From positions 124,001-188,000 of the forward strand of contig NZ_JAELXQ010000003.1 of the NCBI RefSeq assembly GCF_016427605.1: DNA of 64,000 nt, given 5' to 3'. Positions 62,140-64,000 of the stretch are shown piece after piece. The position numbers and the translations under genes are program-made. This DNA is from Ochrobactrum sp. Q0168. GTDB lineage: Bacteria > Pseudomonadota > Alphaproteobacteria > Rhizobiales > Rhizobiaceae. The first letter of the stretch is position 1. Each line of letters starts with the position of its first letter. The notes under the pieces are model-generated. The model did no database searches, was not told the DNA's origin, and worked only from the letters and a program-made list of their open reading frames with translations.

Positions 62140-62817
62140 ATGACTGATTTGCAGAACTGGACGCCACGCCCGAAACCTGAACGCAAAGTGCTGGAAGGCC
62201 GCTATGTCCGCCTTGAACCGCTCGACCCGCAAAAGCATGGCGACGAGCTTTTTGCTGCGTCGTCGGTGACTGACGCTGACCAGCGTTTTACCTGGCTGTT
62301 CGAATTTCCGCCCGCAACCCGCGCAGAGTTCGAGCCTTGGCTGGACAAAGTGTCGAAAAGCGAGGACCCGCTGTTCTTCGCCGTCATCGACAAGGCCAGC
62401 GGCAAGGTAGCCGGTCGCCAGACCCTGATGCGCATCGATCCCGCGCATGGCGTGATCGAGATCGGCAATATCTATTGGGGGCCGCTGATTTCGCGCAAGC
62501 CTGCGGCAACGGAAGCGCAGTTTCTGTTCATGCAATATATTTTCGACGAGCTTGGCTATCGTCGTTATGAATGGAAGTGCAACAATGACAATGCGCCTTC
62601 CAAACGTGCGGCAGAGCGTTTCGGTTTCACGTTCGAGGGCATTTTCCGCCAGCATATGGTGGCCAAGGGCAAGAACCGCGACACCGCCTGGTATTCGATC
62701 ATCGACAGCGAATGGCCAGCACTGAAGAAAGCCTATCAGGCATGGCTTGCACCGGAAAACTTTGATAGTGACGGCCAGCAGATAAAGAGGTTTGAGGAGT
62801 TCCGCAATCTTGGCTGA
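62140..62817 (+). CDS. GNAT acetyltransferase (RimJ/RimL-like)
   Basis: The 225-residue protein has the Acetyltransf_3 layout: VLEGRYVRLEPLDPQKHGDEL near residue 14, GKVAGRQTLMRIDPAHGVIEIGNIYWGPLI, and RRYEWKCNNDNAPSKRAAERFGFTFEGIFRQHMVAKGKNRDTAWYSI. This resembles YdaF/RimL-type N-terminal or side-chain acetyltransferases. ATG 62140 has GGGAGAAC upstream. A small membrane protein gene overlaps its 3' end, suggesting coupling. Substrate unknown. Confidence 0.87.
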   Translation: MTDLQNWTPRPKPERKVLEGRYVRLEPLDPQKHGDELFAASSVTDADQRFTWLFEFPPATRAEFEPWLDKVSKSEDPLFFAVIDKASGKVAGRQTLMRIDPAHGVIEIGNIYWGPLISRKPAATEAQFLFMQYIFDELGYRRYEWKCNNDNAPSKRAAERFGFTFEGIFRQHMVAKGKNRDTAWYSIIDSEWPALKKAYQAWLAPENFDSDGQQIKRFEEFRNLG

Positions 62818-63016
62818 ACCGCAGAAAAGCCATCCGGCCATTGCCGCCGCCGTCATCCTGATCGGCTTCGGTGTGCTCGCTTATTTTGTGCCGAGCATCA
62901 TGCTGGCATTGGGCGCGCGCTCGCATGTTGCCGCAGCGATCTTCGCAGTGGTTTTCGTGCTGGGTTTCTTCGTCATTTTCTGGCTGCGTGCGCGCAGTCA
63001 GAAAAAGGAGCGATAA
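62810..63016 (+). CDS. Small hypothetical membrane protein
   Basis: From TTG 62810, with GAGGAG 10 bp upstream, this is a 68-residue protein. Two helices are clear: AIAAAVILIGFGVLAYFVPSIMLAL and VAAAIFAVVFVLGFFVIFWL, followed by a basic tail RARSQKKER. It overlaps the acetyltransferase by 8 bp. A start at TTG 62792 is less likely as it lacks a ribosome site. I do not recognise the family. Confidence 0.65.
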   Translation: MAEPQKSHPAIAAAVILIGFGVLAYFVPSIMLALGARSHVAAAIFAVVFVLGFFVIFWLRARSQKKER

Positions 63017-63046
63017 TACGACTGACGGAAAGGCGGACAAAGCTAA

Positions 63047-63805
63047 TCAACGGCTGGATTTGTGAATGCTCGCAAAGATATTGGCAGCGAGATAGCTTTC
63101 ATCGAAACTGCAAATCTGCATGAGCGCCGTCCGGTTGAGGAACTTCACCTCATTGTTCCGGAAGGTCAGCAGATTATCCTCGCGCAGTTCCCTCAGCATC
63201 CGATTGGTGTGGATCGGCGTGAGGCCAAGCGCATCGGCCAGCTCGCTCTGGGTGATGGGGCAATAAAAGCCGTTTTCATCACCGGTGCCATTGGCCCGCG
63301 CACGATAGCCAAGTTCAAGAAGAAGATGCGCAACGCGCGAGACCGAAGCGCGCCGTCCCAGACTGATAAGATGTTCCAGCAGGATGGTGCGCTGACGCGC
63401 CGTCATTTCCATGAAGGCCATGGCCAGTCGCGCCGATTTCAGCATGTTTTCGACCAATGTATCGAGATTGATTTCCAATACCGAGATATCGGTGATGGAA
63501 AACAGCGTATAATAATTGAAGCCCAATCCCGTACGGAAACCTAACAGGTCGCCCTTCATCGGAAAGTCGAGAATCTGCCTGTCGCCATTGGGCAGATCGC
63601 GATAGATGCAGCACCAGCCGCTATTAATAATGAGCACCGAATTCGTCCAGTCCCCCTGTCTGGATATGATGGTATGCGGTGAATAGTGTCTGGTCGAAAC
63701 CGGCATCGATCGCAAGACATTGAGGTCATTGGCCTCGAAGGTCGCATCGATGGGTGGTTTCTTGAGAAGATTGAGCAGCGTGTTGTCGTCGTTATTCAGC
63801 CCCAT
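63047..63805 (-). CDS. Crp/Fnr family transcriptional regulator
   Basis: About 252 residues: an N-terminal cyclic-nucleotide-binding-like domain (about 25-140, ISRQGDWTNSVLIINSGWCCIYRDLPNGDRQILDFPMKGDLLG) and a C-terminal winged HTH (ITQSELADALGLTPIHTNRMLRELREDNLL). The four N-terminal Cys of FNR are absent, so it does not bind an FNR-type cluster there. M 63805 is chosen; frames are open to 63874 and 63958 and no clear SD decides. It might bind TTGAT-N4-ATCAA type sites such as the one before pseudoazurin, but I cannot show this. Rightmost gene of the window. Confidence 0.85.
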   Translation of the reverse strand: MGLNNDDNTLLNLLKKPPIDATFEANDLNVLRSMPVSTRHYSPHTIISRQGDWTNSVLIINSGWCCIYRDLPNGDRQILDFPMKGDLLGFRTGLGFNYYTLFSITDISVLEINLDTLVENMLKSARLAMAFMEMTARQRTILLEHLISLGRRASVSRVAHLLLELGYRARANGTGDENGFYCPITQSELADALGLTPIHTNRMLRELREDNLLTFRNNEVKFLNRTALMQICSFDESYLAANIFASIHKSSR

Positions 63806-64000
63806 CGGTGTTGCCCGGTGCGTGGTTTGGATATCAGGATGATTGCCCGGTTCATCCTGCACGAAAAGCAGCATATTCGGTGACCAAGCTTCCGTGAGGG
63901 GCACTAATTTGGCAAGGGGGCATTTTCTACCACTAATTGGGTAGAATAACGGATACACTCTAAACCATATTTCTATTCGCCCGTTAATCTAGGTTAATGA

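Overview
The window looks like a chromosomal stretch of a Brucella/Ochrobactrum-type alphaproteobacterium (Brucellaceae). The support is a gene closely matching the Brucella outer-membrane lipoprotein Omp10, a homospermidine synthase, an alphaproteobacterial-type ornithine decarboxylase with a structured leader, a pseudoazurin behind an FNR-type box, and octamer repeats of the AGGGCAGT type that I recall from Brucella VNTR typing. GC content is high and genes are packed densely. I saw no rRNA, tRNA, CRISPR array, phage block or insertion sequence.

Layout. 1-1255: a metal-transport pair (NicO-type permease, cut by the window edge, and DUF1007 protein). 1336-3461: an amidase and LysR regulator transcribed together. 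3462-4139: a long gap ending in a folded leader before ornithine decarboxylase (4140-5273), followed by a GNAT acetyltransferase. 5977-16894: an exopolysaccharide cluster with a GumC/Wzz-type protein, a Wzx-like flippase, four glycosyltransferase-type genes, a Wzy/WaaL-type polymerase or ligase and two Gfo/Idh/MocA oxidoreductases. One glycosyltransferase (WecG/TagA family) carries a single in-frame amber codon. 17016-21312: a MOSC protein, a 1015-residue YdiJ-type FAD/Fe-S dehydrogenase and pseudoazurin. 21424-25204: a TetR-HlyD-ABC-permease operon resembling E. coli cecR-ybhGFSR, with a perfect palindrome upstream. 25231-28363: an MFS exporter and an aldo/keto reductase, divergent from a LysR regulator.

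28611-36699: a fused ABC transporter, a RES/Xre toxin-antitoxin pair behind two palindromes, a CDF metal transporter, a Tat-exported amidohydrolase paired with an outer-membrane barrel protein, and a CycA-type permease. 36901-43465: an envelope block with an SGNH hydrolase, a lytic transglycosylase, galU, a beta-barrel porin-like protein and kdsD. 43467-45132: an NfeD/SPFH pair bracketed by two palindromic copies of the octamer repeat, each supplying the stop codon of the neighbouring minus-strand gene. 45131-52559: hemH, omp10, a small membrane protein, homospermidine synthase, pabC/pabB and oligoendopeptidase F. 52877-56711: a response regulator of the NtrC fold that lacks the GAFTGA loop, and a DUF882 peptidase-like protein with a long Pro/Ala-rich tail. 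56878-64000: KDPG aldolase, an N-acetylmuramidase, TrhO, modABC, a GNAT acetyltransferase, a small membrane protein and a Crp/Fnr regulator.

The main theme is the cell surface. The 6-17 kb cluster makes and exports a polysaccharide. galU (UDP-glucose) and kdsD (Kdo precursor) supply sugar intermediates, and the transglycosylase, SGNH, DUF882 and muramidase genes probably act on the wall. I did not find a clearly undescribed multigene system. The most unusual signals are the repeat-bracketed NfeD/SPFH pair, the amber-interrupted wecG-like gene, the ornithine decarboxylase leader, and the amidohydrolase/barrel operon.
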